NCBI GenBank assembly: GCA_000310025.1
Contig: FN649753.1
Coordinates: forward strand, 418,820 to 478,202
Reading direction: 5' to 3'
DNA: 59,383 nucleotides
Source of the DNA: Ectocarpus siliculosus
Taxonomy: Eukaryota > Sar > Phaeophyceae > Ectocarpales > Ectocarpaceae
Made by a program: the position numbers and the translations under genes. The notes below the pieces were generated by a model that was not told where the DNA came from, ran no database searches, and saw only the letters and a list, made by a program, of their open reading frames with translations. Below, in pieces: positions 11,194 through 22,829 of this stretch. How positions within the stretch are numbered: the first letter of the stretch is position 1; the number at the start of each line of letters is the position of its first letter.

Positions 11194-12903
11194 CACACAT
11201 CACATGTCTCCCCGAGCGAAAACTTGGGGCACCCCCCCCCGGGGCGCCAGACCCAGCAACACGGAAATCACCTTTCTCAAGCGAAGGCCCCTCGGAGGCG
11301 AAGCGTCCTTGCCTTCGTGTCGCGGCAAGAGGCGAGATAGGGTTGTGGGAACCCGACAATCTGACAAGAAGCGTCCCCTTGGCCGCGTCTCGCTAGCCCC
11401 TGGGCGGCACAGAACGGCGCTGCTGCTCTCCCCCACCTTCGATGCCCAGGATCCTAGGCTGACAAGGCTCTCACCGGTCCACCAGGAGGCAACGCGAGAA
11501 ACGCGGTGACCTCGCGCTCTCACATGCGTTTGCTCTTGTGGAATGCAGAACCGGAAAATAATGCAAGAGGGAGCAACCACGCTTCGTTCCTATTGGTCCA
11601 TTCCTGACAGTCTTTTCTCTCCCTCTGTCTCGTTCGATCTCCCTGTGAGAGAAGCCAGCCTGCCGGATGCCGGACTACTTTCGTGGAGCCTCCGAAGGGG
11701 GTCAATAGCACACCTCACACGCGGAGGGAACCTCTCACGGAAGCGCTCACGACAGAGCTGCCGCCGCGTGGATCCGCAGACGGCAGAGTCGTTTGGAACG
11801 TGAGATAGATGATTGATACGATATCAGCAAGCAGTAGCCGTCGCCAACAACAGTGGCATATCGGGCGGCAGTGGCCCCAGCACCAGCACCGGCACCAGCA
11901 CCAGCACCAAGCGAGCACGAGAGGGCCCCCGGCGGCCGCTGAACTTCGCAACTCGGAACACCGCCCAAGGAAAAGCTGGAGCGAGGCAATAACGCCCGTC
12001 CCGGCTCGGACAGAGACCGGGAAACCATGTGCTGTAGGCTATTATTGTCCAGTCAAGGAACGAACCTACTTGAAGTTTTACTGCTGCTGTACATGTGTAC
12101 CCACGTCCCGTTTCTGCCTAGCCCCAGGCGCCGACGGAGAGAGGCCCTTGTTTTACTGCGATGGTGTGCCAGTGGAGGCGGGATTTGAACCCTACTGATG
12201 AAACGAACCTTGTATCCCACGACCATCTATCTGTTGTCAGTTGCACACAGCAGTGCGTGGCTGCCTCCTGATACATCCGATTAAATTTTTGAATGACGTA
12301 ACTTTTTCTTTCGGAACAACCCATTCTGAGATCACCGCCCCTGTTTCGATTTACCACTCGGGCAAGCTGGCGATCTCACTTCCTGCCAAAACCGCCGTCG
12401 ATCACATCCAGTGTGTGTATTGTTCTTCACGGGGTGGAGAGACGGGCCCCCATGCCCTGAGTGCGCTCGGGGCAGAATAAGACGGTGTTGGCTGTTGTTG
12501 ACGAGAGGTCGACACTCGAGCAAGAAGAGGGGAAAACAAATCAACTATTATTCATGTGATCCGTATCGTACGTATGATATGTAGAGGTAAGAGTATAATG
12601 CGTACATGCGTACTGCTGTAGTCTAGGTGCCGTGAGCGCTTCTTGGATCTTGAACGCTGTGTTCATCACTTTTGATAGGATGACGAGAGGCACCCGCGCT
12701 TGCGTGCGGCAAAATAAACGTCCTCTATCCTCAGCGCATTTATTTCTGGCAGTTACAGAAAGGACTTAGTTAGACTATGTAACATGGGGTTCAACACACT
12801 GAGAAGAAATGACAACTGAAGCAACAAAGCTTGTAGTTCTAGGTCCGCGCAGGCTGGCATGATACGTGTGGCGCCCACTGCTGAGGGTGGGGTGGGCAGG
12901 TGT

Positions 12904-12964
12904 GGTCCAGCCAAAGACTATGACTATAAACCAGTTTTTATAGTCATAGTCTTTGGGTCCAGCC
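12904..12964. repeat. Perfect 18-bp palindrome flanked by 9-bp direct repeats
   Basis: AAAGACTATGACTATAAA (12913-12930) and its exact reverse complement (12937-12954) surround a 6-base loop. GGTCCAGCC stands directly on both sides (12904-12912 and 12956-12964). The layout resembles a very small inserted element with a target-site duplication, or a structured site. Confidence 0.8.
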
Positions 12965-12996
12965 AAGCAGGATAGTGGGGGCCCGCTGTTTGGAAT

Positions 12997-13150
12997 TGCC
13001 ACTATTGTGTGTGTGAGATGGCCAATATGCCACTATTGAGGGCCCCGTCCTCAATAGTGGGGAAGTGCCACTATATCGGGGTGAGATTTTGCCAGGAGAT
13101 TTTTATGCCACTATATCGGGCATTTCACTATTCAGGTTGCCACTATAAAG
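12997..13150. repeat. Cluster of TGCCACTAT repeats with a hairpin
   Basis: TGCCACTAT occurs at about 12997, 13028, 13066, 13106 and 13138. Two copies extend to TGCCACTATATCGGG. CCACTATTGAG at 13030-13040 pairs with CTCAATAGTGG at 13050-13060. Spacing is irregular (29-40 bp), so it is not a simple tandem array. Confidence 0.7.
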
Positions 13151-13504
13151 GGCTTTGCTGCCGTTCGACTGTGGTCGAATCTCGAATCGGTAGTATTTCT
13201 GTGTTTTTATTTATGTTTCCTACTAGTACTGCTGTAGAAGCAAAGGAGCGAGGTTGCAAATTAACAACAAATGGGATACATAAATCGACCCTCAACCAAA
13301 CTCTGTCTGGAGGACGTAGAGTCCCACGTTCTTGGTCTTGTTGCGGGCACGTCTACAAAAAAATTGTTTGCTACGTACTTTTACTACATTTCACGAATAT
13401 GTTTTCGAATTGTCATGTACGTAACGGAAGTCATGGACCACGCTGAAACGTTGCAGGATTTCCATGATCCAAACTTCCAAACTGAACAGAAGCGGCAAAT
13501 ACCC

Positions 13505-14215
13505 ATCCCAACGTCCCCCCAATCTCCCGGTGTTTGCCATCGGGGTTGGGTTTTCGTCGCTTGGCAACGACGTTGTAAAACAAGCCGCCCCCCCCGGTGT
13601 TTGCCATCGAGGTTTGGGTTTTCGTCGCTTGGCAATGACGTTGTAAAACAAGCCCCCCACTCGGTGTTTGCCATCGGGATTGGGTTTGCGTCGCTTGGCA
13701 ACGACGTTGTAAAACAAGCCAATTCACTTCGTGAACTCGGCAACCAGGTTACCGTTTTTTTTTTTTTTTACCTCGGTTTTTTTTTTTGGCGGTAACCATA
13801 ATGGTGGTCGAGTAGATCATGTTGTGCGGGGTCGAGAACCCTCACTCCGCGCAACGGGGGATGATCTGCACCACGTTGTGTTAAAATGGTCAAGCTTCCT
13901 CGAGGCAGTTATACAGCTGCTTACAACTGTCTCTGGAAGTGAAAGCACCAGAAAATCTAATTAAGTCATACGTAGCTGTCATCCGTACGCAAGGAAGTAA
14001 GCACAAGATGCCGAACACCCTTAGCAGGATGCAGCTCACCCTTCATGCGACTCGCCAAATACCTCACGGCGCTTCGCGCTTGGTGATGTGAGAGCCTGGT
14101 CCGGTGAGAACCCGGCGTGCTCCGTCCCGGCTTTGTAGGGATGCGAGGTCAATGGTCAAACGACTACGGCATGCACGACTATGAGTACACCCCCCCCCCC
14201 CCCCCCCAACGCCGC
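13505..14215 (-). mobile_element. Family A dispersed repeat, full inverted copy
   Basis: Reverse-oriented counterpart of the 6110-6740 copy, ending in a C-run at 14190-14207 on this strand. It carries three internal minisatellite units (starting near 13529, 13594 and 13662), against two in the other copies. A small inverted repeat (GGTTACCG..CGGTAACC) with long T-runs lies at 13748-13798. No coding capacity is visible. Short reading frames across the units repeat one another and are by-products of the repeat. Confidence 0.7.
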
Positions 14216-15074
14216 CTTGAAGAAACTCCCGAATATGCAGCCCTTCAAATACCCCCGGCCCCCTTTGAAGCGGTCGTCGCTTGATGAAAGCAGTGTGATA
14301 CCTCTCCTTACTTCCATTTCATGGCGAGGGGCGTTAGCGTGCCACTCTCCATTTTCCTCCCCAATTCGTCGTCACCACAACCTGCCACAGAACATCCACA
14401 CACGACGGAAACTTCGCGCGCACCCCTACGCATCCTTATGTGCCCTCTCTCACAAGATCCAAATGCACAAAAAAACTAACTACACATGTACAACCCCACC
14501 CTTTTCTTGAAAGTTCGCCAAGAACTCAATTCTAAAACTCGGATTTACCCCCAAGAAGCAAGCAAACAGGTCCAGCATCCAATCGAGGAGGATTTACGCA
14601 TGTCTAAATTAGTAAAACAAGTTTACAACATTTCACAAACTCTCTTCCCACATCCATTGAGAATGGTCGTTCTTGTCAAGGAACGTGCCGACTAGGAAGT
14701 ACATACGAACAAATCAAATCGCCTCCTTTGTCTTTCCCTTCCTCTTGAGTGAATCACATCCCCATCTGCTTGTTTCTCAGCGAGAGGGTACAAAAAAACA
14801 TCTACCTAACTAAATAGCGCTTTGATGCATCGTTTCTGAACGGTGCACCGCCGTTGGGGGGGGGGGGGGGGGGGGGGGGGTGTTNNNNNNNNNNNNNNNN
14901 NNNNNNNNNNNNNNNNNNNNNNNNNNNNNNNNNNNNNNNNNNNNNNNNNNNNNNNNNNNNNNNNNNNNNNNNNNNNNNNNNNNNNNNNNNNNNNNNNNNN
15001 NNNNNNNNNNNNNNNNNNTTGGGGGGGGGGGGGGGGGGCGCCTCCGAGAAATTACGGGCAAAACATCTTTCCCC
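14216..15074. other. Gene-free stretch with assembly gap between G-runs
   Basis: Bases 14216-14856 hold nothing I recognise. A G-run of about 23 bases ends at 14880, then TGTT, then 134 N (14885-15018), then TT and another G-run (15021-15038). The gap was probably caused by the homopolymer; the true length is unknown. The importin alpha stop codon lies only 57 bp to the right. Confidence 0.9.
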
Positions 15075-18000
15075 TTAAGATGGGTTTTGGTTCATCCATG
15101 ATGGTCTCGTCAAGTGGGCACCTCTTCCTAACGGTGCCAACGGTTGTTGTTGCTGCTGCTGCTGTCCGGGAGGGCCTCTGGCACCATTTTGCGAGGTATC
15201 GCCGCTGCCGCCGAAGTTGAAGCCGAAACCGTCGCCGCCACCGACGACGGTTTCAGTGTCCGTTTCCTCGTCTCCCCCTTCGTCCGAAGACTCGTAGCCG
15301 TCATCTCCGAAGAACCTGTCGACGATCGCCCCGGCGGCTTCTTGAAGCTCTGGATCAGCCTAAATGCCAAAGGTGCACAACAAGAGACAACTTCAACATC
15401 TATCATCACAATTGAAAGGTGTTCGGTTAAGACTTGCTTTGCTGCTGCAAGAGTGCGCCGGAGATGTGCGCAAGCGGGTACGGTATCGATCTCCCCAAGA
15501 CCTGAAATCCATAGACTGCCGCATAAATAAAAACACGGAGAAGACACACACACACAAACGGGCCAAGACGCAAATCTCGCGAGGGAAAAACCATACGGTG
15601 ATGAGATCGAATAGGTGACTCCGCGCAAGCCGGACAAGGCCAAGGGGCCGAACAAATCGACACGGCTGGGGGCACGCAGACCGTACAGCAGTACCTGTCC
15701 GGAGTAGTGCACGTCGTCGATGGCCTCCAAGCCACCGGCTGATTCCACCATCCGAGGACCACCGGGAACGTTCTGGCACACCAATTGCAGAAACGAAAGC
15801 GCACACCTGCGGCAAGAACCGGAAAACGAAAAAAACACAAGCATGCTATATGAATATGATATGAACTGCTGTCGGAAGATGTAATATGGAGATTATTTAG
15901 GAGAAGAGGCGAACTTGGGTACCAACGGAGCGTGACCTCTCACGTGTGCGTCCACGTTAACAGAGCCCTTCATCTGTGACTCGGAAGGCCCAAGGATTCG
16001 AGATTGTGCGCGGGTTTACGTCGCATACTAGTGAGTGATACGACACCAAAAACAGAAAGCCAGCAACGAGAAGGCCATCACGACCACCCAACCCATACAC
16101 CACGGGTATAACACACCCCCAACAACACCCTGTCGCACCATAAAATAGCGCACACCGAAGAAACACCTCCTTCTCTCCTCACCGCACGTACCTAACTACC
16201 GGTGGCGACTGCGCGCGCACCAGCGCAACGTACGCGCCCATCACTCTGTCGTCCTTCGCCGCCTGCAGTAGCAGCTCCGAGTCGTGCGCCACGATGTTCC
16301 AGATCCCGTGTGCCGCCTCCTGCTGGAGGTCCAGCTGGTCCGAAAGCAAGAGCAGAGTCAAAGCCGCCGGCGAGCCCTGAGCTACCAGCGCCTCCCGGTG
16401 CTCTCGCCGCCCCGCCGCGACATTTGATGCCACCCAGGCGGCCTCCTTTACAAGAACTCTCCGCGACCGGTCCTGGACAGGCCAGGCCGTACGAGAGGTG
16501 AAAAAACAGGGATGGGGCCAGAGGGTAACGGGCGACGTACAGTAGTAGTGGATGAGAGAGGAGGGAGCGGTATGGGGTAAAGGGGTTGTTGGAGCAAGGG
16601 TTATTGCGGGGTGTAATGCTACTGCGTTTTGATGCCACCGCCACTCGCTACTCCTGATCGTAGCTGTAGCGCCTTCTTGACCAAACTGTTTAGAAGAGGG
16701 AGTGTGTGTGTGTGCCCAGCAGCATGCACAATGCAACACACGTACCACCGCTTTTCACCGGCCAGGCAGGCGTCGCACAAAGCGGCACGACGTGGTGGTC
16801 TCCGAGTGGGATGAAAGAGAAGCTGAACCATGGGAAATATTGCATGAGCGTGTGGTTAGGGGCGGGGGTCGGGGGTTCCCACAAGACTCGCCGCGTGCGA
16901 TACTACTACGCCGGTCAACAAAGAGACATTGGTGCGCCTTAACAGCGCTGTATATGGTCGAGTTTAGACTCGTATCCACCGTGGGAGATAAACGGTAGGA
17001 GTGGATCAGAGCGAAAAAACGCCAGGGACGGGGGTTCGGGATTGATCAGAGCGATAAACGCGGGTTCAGGATTGCACACAAGGGTGGAGAAGCCTCCCAC
17101 CACAACATACCCACACAGAGTTGAACATGCGAACCGCATGCATAGCTTCACTCGGCACCAAAGGGTACCAGTCACCTGGCTCTTAAGCACCGCGTCCAAA
17201 CAAGGTAGGAACTCGTTGTGCAGCATGACCGCATCCGCCCACTCCTCCTTGCCGCTGACCATGTTTCCCAGGGTACGTAACGCCGGCGTGCAGAGAGGGT
17301 CCTGGTCGTTTGAAGGACCCCAAAATGGCGAGCAGACGCAGGGGAGGGGAAACGGTCGTGTTCAGACGGCAGACGAAAACAGTCAAGCCAGCTCTGACAG
17401 ATGTATGTAGCGCGTGTGCACACAGGGAGAATAGTGGGCTGCTGCTTGAGAGTCACTAATTCGAAGCGCTTGGATAAGACGCTTTACCTCTGGTAAAATG
17501 TATCCGTGGAGTGTGTACTCCTAGTCTTCTACTTAGGATTCGACAAACTGATCGATGACATCGGTTTTTCTCTTTTTCGGCGGATTGGTCGACCTCCCTG
17601 GCGGACGACTCCGAACCACGTGCTCGAGCTCTGAAACGCAAATTGCGGCTGTAATCAAGGTGTCTGCGATCACCGAATTGTGTTGGCAGAAGGTCGAGGT
17701 TTGAACGTTTTCATTGGAGCAAGTTCGCAAATCTCCCGCAAGACTTGCACGAAGCTTGCGCGAAATTTGCCATCCTTGCTCCACAGAAACTTATCAAACT
17801 TCGACCTTGCCAACGCAGAAAAATAAACCGCAGACGTCTTCGATGGCAGCTAGGTGCCATTCTTTTCTCGAAGCTTCAATACCGGTAGGTGGTTCAGAGT
17901 CGTTCACGAGGCAGACTCCGCAAAAGGACAATAAAAATAATTCGAGAGGAAGATTTTTCAAAAAAAGCAAAAAAAAAAAAAAAAGAAGCCGGCGTCAACG

Positions 18001-19842
18001 TCGTCTCCCACAGCAGCAGTCTTGTCGTCAAAAATGTGCCGCAACCAGGCCACGCTGCACAACACAAACCCGCTGTTCACTTTCGATACAACCACATTTG
18101 CAGCCAAGACAAGTTATCGACTGACCTGACCCCCGCTGTCTACGAGCGCCTCAACGAGAGCGGTCACCATGCCGACTCGAACCAACTCTGTCACCGTCTC
18201 CTCCTCCTTGGCGGTCAAAAACGCCAGGATCCACGCCGCCTCCACCCGGAGGGCTTCATCCCGAGGAGGCACAAACGGCGGTGCACCAGCTCCCGTTCCC
18301 GCCCCCGCCGCCGCCGCTGCCGCCGCCGCCGCTGCTGCGGCAGAGAATCGGACGCCGCCCCTGAGGGACGCCACAAATGTTGGCGCCGCCTGCACGAAGG
18401 GCTCGCCGGGAGTCTCGTCTCCGCGTGCGAGGTTGGATATCGCCCACGCCGCTGTTCGTGCAATCTCGATCAGCTGTCCGGTGGTCCAGCGGGGGAGGGG
18501 GGTGAGAGGTGGTGCTGGGGACGGCTGACAGCGGTTGGTTGGAGACTGCCCCGCGTTTGAGGAGAAAAACAGGGATCGGATCAAAAACGTTCTCAAGCTC
18601 AACATGAAGTCGGCGCCCGAACGTCTCTTTGCGAAACGCGACCCAAACGTAGCAGCCTGGCCCGTCCTCACCCTCCATCGGAGTGAGACCATCCTTTTTC
18701 ACAAAATTAACACACGCGGGGGGAGCAAGAGGAACGCAGCCAAACAAAACACGTACCGGTGGATTCTGCAGCAGTCGGAACATGGGCAGCAGCGCCCCGT
18801 TCGCCCGAAGCATCCTCCTGAAGTCGTCGCTGTCGCCCGCGATGTTGCCGAGCGCCCACAGCGCCTGCTCTTGAAGAGCCGGGTTGGGCGCCGACAAAAA
18901 GCTGATGAGCTGCGGCGTGGCACCGACGATTGTCCGAGTATGCCGGCTGTAGCTGCTGGCAATGTTTGTTAGACACCTATTTTTGAGGTAAACGAGGTTG
19001 ACGTATTCAGCTTGACATCTTGGCCAAAATAAGGCGTTGTGTTTTGAATTCCCCCTTGTTGCAGTGGCCTACCCCACCCGGAGTGCAATAGGGCACGGTG
19101 GGTCGATAGCTTACCAGCTCACCGGGAACAACCAAAAGCTGCAGTCGAGCAAACAAACACTCCCCAAATTAAAAACTCGAGTGAGCGCCACGGCTTGCCC
19201 GCCACCTTGCCTAAGCCTTCCTTTAGCGCTACAACTCTTCCTTGTCAAGGCGAATCGTTTCAAGCCTAGAGCGCCCCCAGTCACCCCGGGGATGGCGAGA
19301 TAGCGTCCCCTGAAGTATGATAGACGCTCCCCGCCATAAAGACGCCTTTCTTTAAGAAAACAACCATCTGCTTCTGAAAGGGGTGCTAAAGCAGTAACAC
19401 GGGCCGTTATTGGCTTCTAGTCTAGTTCCGAGCAAACTCGAAAAGATATTTCTGTTCAGAAACGATTGAAATAGACGCTAAATCGGTAGAGGCGCTTGGT
19501 GTGCTCGGCCGTGACCTGCGGGGCCTCTTGGGTATGTGGTATCGGATAGTCCGATATGTCGGAGCCCCTCGTTGCTTCTTTGTGTCGTTGTTCCCCTCCC
19601 GTTAACAATACAACTTGGTTTGAACGTGTTGGAAATTTTGGTCAATCTCGCTATCAGGCAATTCCCGGAGCTCACCTGACATCCCTTGGTAAATAGACTA
19701 CAGCACTTCATTTACCAAGGGATGTAAGGTGAGCTCCGATATTTACCCCGACGGCGAGATTGACCGAAGTGTCCACAACATGTTCAAACCACGTTGCACT
19801 GTCTACGAGAGAGAGAGAGAGGAACAGAGAGAGAGAGAGAGA

Positions 19843-19879
<37 letters not shown>

Positions 19880-22576
19880 CGTTAGGAAAAAGACAGAGGA
19901 CACAGGGCGGAGTTCAGACATCGGGTTTCAGGAAAATACCCGAGGGGGAGGATACTAAATAATTATTTGCCGCCCCCAGAGTAGAGGGAGGGGCAGACTA
20001 TATCCTCAACTGGCCCCCCAATACCATTTCAAACGTAAGGCCAAGTTGTCACAGTAATTTCTTCGAAGTGGAATTCCGAAATTACGCCTTTTACGCCCAA
20101 GCCCAAAAAGAGGCGGCAGGAGTTCTGCGCACTTGGTTGGAAAGCACAACAACTCGCTTTGTCGCTCAGCACTCGCCTCACAGAGATCCGTTTGCAATCA
20201 AACCTTCGATGCTGTACGCTACATTGCTTGTCATAGCCAAGTTTGGGGAGCTTGGGGTGTGTGTGTGTGTGCCATGGACGATTCCTGGCTTGAATTCCTC
20301 GTGCACGAACTAGAAAGGGTAGTGAAATGTTGTACATACGAAGTACACGAAGTGGAGAACAGGGTGTGAAGTGTTGTAACCATTGTTGTACATACAAAGG
20401 TAGGACAAGATACGATCTGAGAGCAGTATCTCGCCGAGGGTTGAACAGCAAGAAACCCTACTATGGATGTACGACCCTCTTCAAAGCCACGTAACGGAGT
20501 GAGAGGTCTTCGGTCCTCCCTTCCCTCTCCCCTTCGGTGTCACCCTCTCTTCCGATACCTTGTTTCTCCATGCCAAAATCTCCAGAAAGAAAAACTCCCA
20601 GCCTCCGTCAGTGGGTACAGGCAACTGCGACCTGGGTCTCTTTTCAACGAGGGAAGAAGCCTGGGTCCTTATTGGTGTCGACGAAGAGGTCTCAAATTCC
20701 ACACTGGAAATTATGAAGTTGCTACATCATACGATATCCGAGGCAAGGGTAGTTTGCACACGCTCCATTTTTAGGCGTTCAGGTGAAACTCACAGCAGTG
20801 GGGTGTACAGCCTCGACGATGTAGTTACGAACCGGTCTCCGTGAGGCGAGCACTGAGTGATGCGGTGCCCTCGTGTGTGATCTATTTCCAATCCAGTGCG
20901 CAATAATTCTGCTGTGGGGGTTGATCATTTTCCCTGGAAACCCCGGCTACCAAACCGGAAATTGATTACCACGGCCTAAAACCAAGCTGGATCAAGGGCA
21001 GAAAAAATATGGGCAAGGCGGAGGGGGGTACTGCAGAACGTCTGAAATCCCGCTCCGCGTAGTCGGAGCAACGGGGGCGCCGACATACCGACCTATCGAA
21101 CATCACACGCCCAACAGGCTCCCTCCCGCGGATGGGCGTCGCGGATGGGCGCCACGACCGAGTCTGCTGTACATGTACATACACCAAACAAGAGAGTACA
21201 TTCTTGAGCAGCGGCGACGCGCGTCTTGGCACGCACAGATCTGCTACTGGGGCCGCACGGTCAAAGGCTGCAATTAACTTCGTTCGCACATGTTCGCAAA
21301 GCTGGATCTATATCTACCACTCACGATCCGCCGGACGTACGAATACGCGCCGTTTGAAGACCCAATCCCTCGAACTGCGGGTCGTCCAAGGCAGCTATTT
21401 AGCGATGTGAGCTACTGCTGTACACTGCTGTACACTCACCGTTCAGGAGATTGGTGGATCTATGACGGCGCGTACAGTGGTAGTGGATTGTGAACGCTAT
21501 GGACCCGGATTTGCGGACTTTTTTCGGAAGACAGCTCCAGTCTTCTCGACAGCACGGACACAGCAGCGTGGGCATACTTGTCGCTGGTCCATCGAATCCT
21601 CTACCCATCTATTTAGAATCTACTGCTGCTGTACTACATCAATACTATTCAGACGCACAGAACCTGTTAAAAAGCACTCGCCGTGTCGCCTGTTCCGTCT
21701 TGAAGCTAGAGTTAAGAGAGAGAAAGTGATTCGAGAGGGGTGTTGACGGCAGGCTGCATATTATGCTGGTAGAGATTCAGAGACAAGACAACCGTTGGGC
21801 ACTTTCAACTATCAACTGAAAGAATATTAATCCTTCCGCTATTAACTGCTGGCCGCTGCTGCTGAAAATGCGATCGAACCCAGAAACCCCATGTTGCCTT
21901 TTTTCGCACGTACGTGCGTGCATATGTATGTGTAGTACATGGCGGTTGAACGTATTATAGTCGAAGAACCAACAACTTTCTTCGCCAACGAATATGTCGG
22001 CTCTTCCTGCCACAACTCTGGTTCCATGGTAGTCTATATCTACACCGGATTTAGTCTACGCCGTATAGATACCACGCCAACAGACAACACGGTCACAGCC
22101 ACCCAAAACACCGACAACCAACGCACCCCGACACTTCGCACTAACCACGTGGTCTCTAGCTGAACCTCGTCGTGAGGCGTTGAGAGGAGCTCAATCAGCC
22201 TCGGCGCCAGCCCCCCGCCTTCGACCACCTCCTCAACTGGAGGATCCTCCAGCGACAGCAGCTTCCGCAGCTCCACAAGAAACGGCAAAACCTGAGACAC
22301 GGGGCGTTCCCTGACGCCCCGGATGGCTGACTCCAAGCGCTCTCTCGACCATGGCTCCTCCTGCTGCCCCTGGGCAGAGGCACCGCCTGCTACGCCTGCT
22401 GCTGCTGTTGTGGATTGATGAGCTGCTGCTGGTGCTGCTGTTGACGAGTCGAACTTACGTCGCTTTGCCAAGACGCCCTGCCTTCTCGCGGAGCGTAGCT
22501 CTTGCGCACGATCTCGACGCTTGTGGGTCTGGTTCTCAAGAAGTAGAGGTTTCGACTCACGATTCTTGGGTGGCAT
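15075..22576 (-). CDS. Importin subunit alpha (karyopherin alpha)
   Basis: Nuclear-import adaptor that binds classical nuclear localisation signals and hands cargo to importin beta. Exons on the minus strand are 22576-22146, 18976-18757, 18473-18126, 17301-17176, 16472-16192, 15806-15695 and 15359-15075. Every junction agrees in phase and the total is exactly 600 codons plus stop. Residues about 5-42 form a basic IBB domain (HKRRDRAQELRSARRQ). An ARM array follows, with the family's Trp/Asn pairs: WCLTN (codon split by intron 1), WALGN, WAISN, WILAF (the degenerate ARM5, as usual), TLGN and WVASN. In the last array repeat the Trp is replaced (HGIWN). A Gln-rich linker with an Ala-rich acidic part follows the IBB and an Ala run interrupts exon 3. 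The C-terminus (VESAGGLEAIDD, then Gly/Gln-rich) is typical in position. Intron 1 is 3.2 kb. Longer than the usual 520-550 aa because of the inserts. Confidence 0.95.
17662..17840. repeat. Intronic foldback element
   Basis: Imperfect inverted repeat with arms of about 70-80 bp inside the importin alpha intron 17302-18125. The left arm contains GTTGGCAGAAGGTCGAGGTT and GGAGCAAG; the right arm carries their near reverse complements (AACTTCGACCTTGCCAAC, CTTGCTCC). It resembles a MITE or foldback transposon remnant. Confidence 0.65.
19611..19797. repeat. Intronic foldback element
   Basis: Imperfect inverted repeat with arms of about 85 bp inside importin alpha intron 1. The centre is best conserved: ACATCCCTTGGTAAAT against ATTTACCAAGGGATGT, and GAGCTCACCT against AGGTGAGCTC. 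The outer parts match as TTGGTTTGAACG against TTCAAACCACG. The loop is about 15 bases. It ends directly at a GA microsatellite. Confidence 0.75.
19807..19876. repeat. GA microsatellite
   Basis: Nearly uninterrupted GA repeat of about 70 bp adjoining the foldback element in importin alpha intron 1. Confidence 0.95.
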
Positions 22577-22829
22577 TGCGACCTACTCGCACAACAACAC
22601 GCAGCGTGACTAGCGCTGCAGGATGCGCTCCCAGAGACTGGAATCCTGCGGAGGGGCTCCGCAGACAGATTCACGAAAATACCCGTGTACCCTCCGTTCG
22701 CACCAACGCGGCTAAACCGGACCTGCTGCTGCGCTGCCTGCTGTGCCTGTGCTCACAGAAATGTCAGCAGCACGGAGCAGCAGGAGAGTGGCACGCACAA
22801 TCAGCGGGAGACAAGGAAAGTAAACAACG
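22577..22829. promoter_or_regulatory. Shared intergenic region of two divergent genes
   Basis: Only 253 bp separate the ATG of importin alpha (minus) from the ATG of the decapping-scaffold candidate (plus). Both promoters and 5' leaders must lie here unless a leader is spliced. No TATA box is obvious; CTGCTGCGCTGCCTGCTG-like repeats fill the middle. Confidence 0.6.

Larger units (their letters stand above)
6741..13504. other. Long gene-free stretch
   Basis: I recognise no protein-coding exon here. Open frames such as 7048-7686 minus, 8567-9121 plus, 9742-10218 plus and 10952-11509 plus show no domain, no codon pattern like the confirmed exons and no consistent splice borders. The stretch holds a CT microsatellite (7271-7318), a doubled 20-mer (CCCAGGCGTCAAACTGC, about 8738-8775), several GACGTT/TTGACGC-like motifs (8460-8540, 9210-9350), recurring TACTGCTGTA motifs and the palindromes listed separately. 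Confidence 0.6.

Noticed and set aside
12130-12230. tRNA-like sequence on the minus strand (GGGTTCAAATCCCGC)
   Set aside because: Only the T-loop resembles a tRNA. The T-stem pairs poorly and no acceptor-stem partner lies at the right distance.
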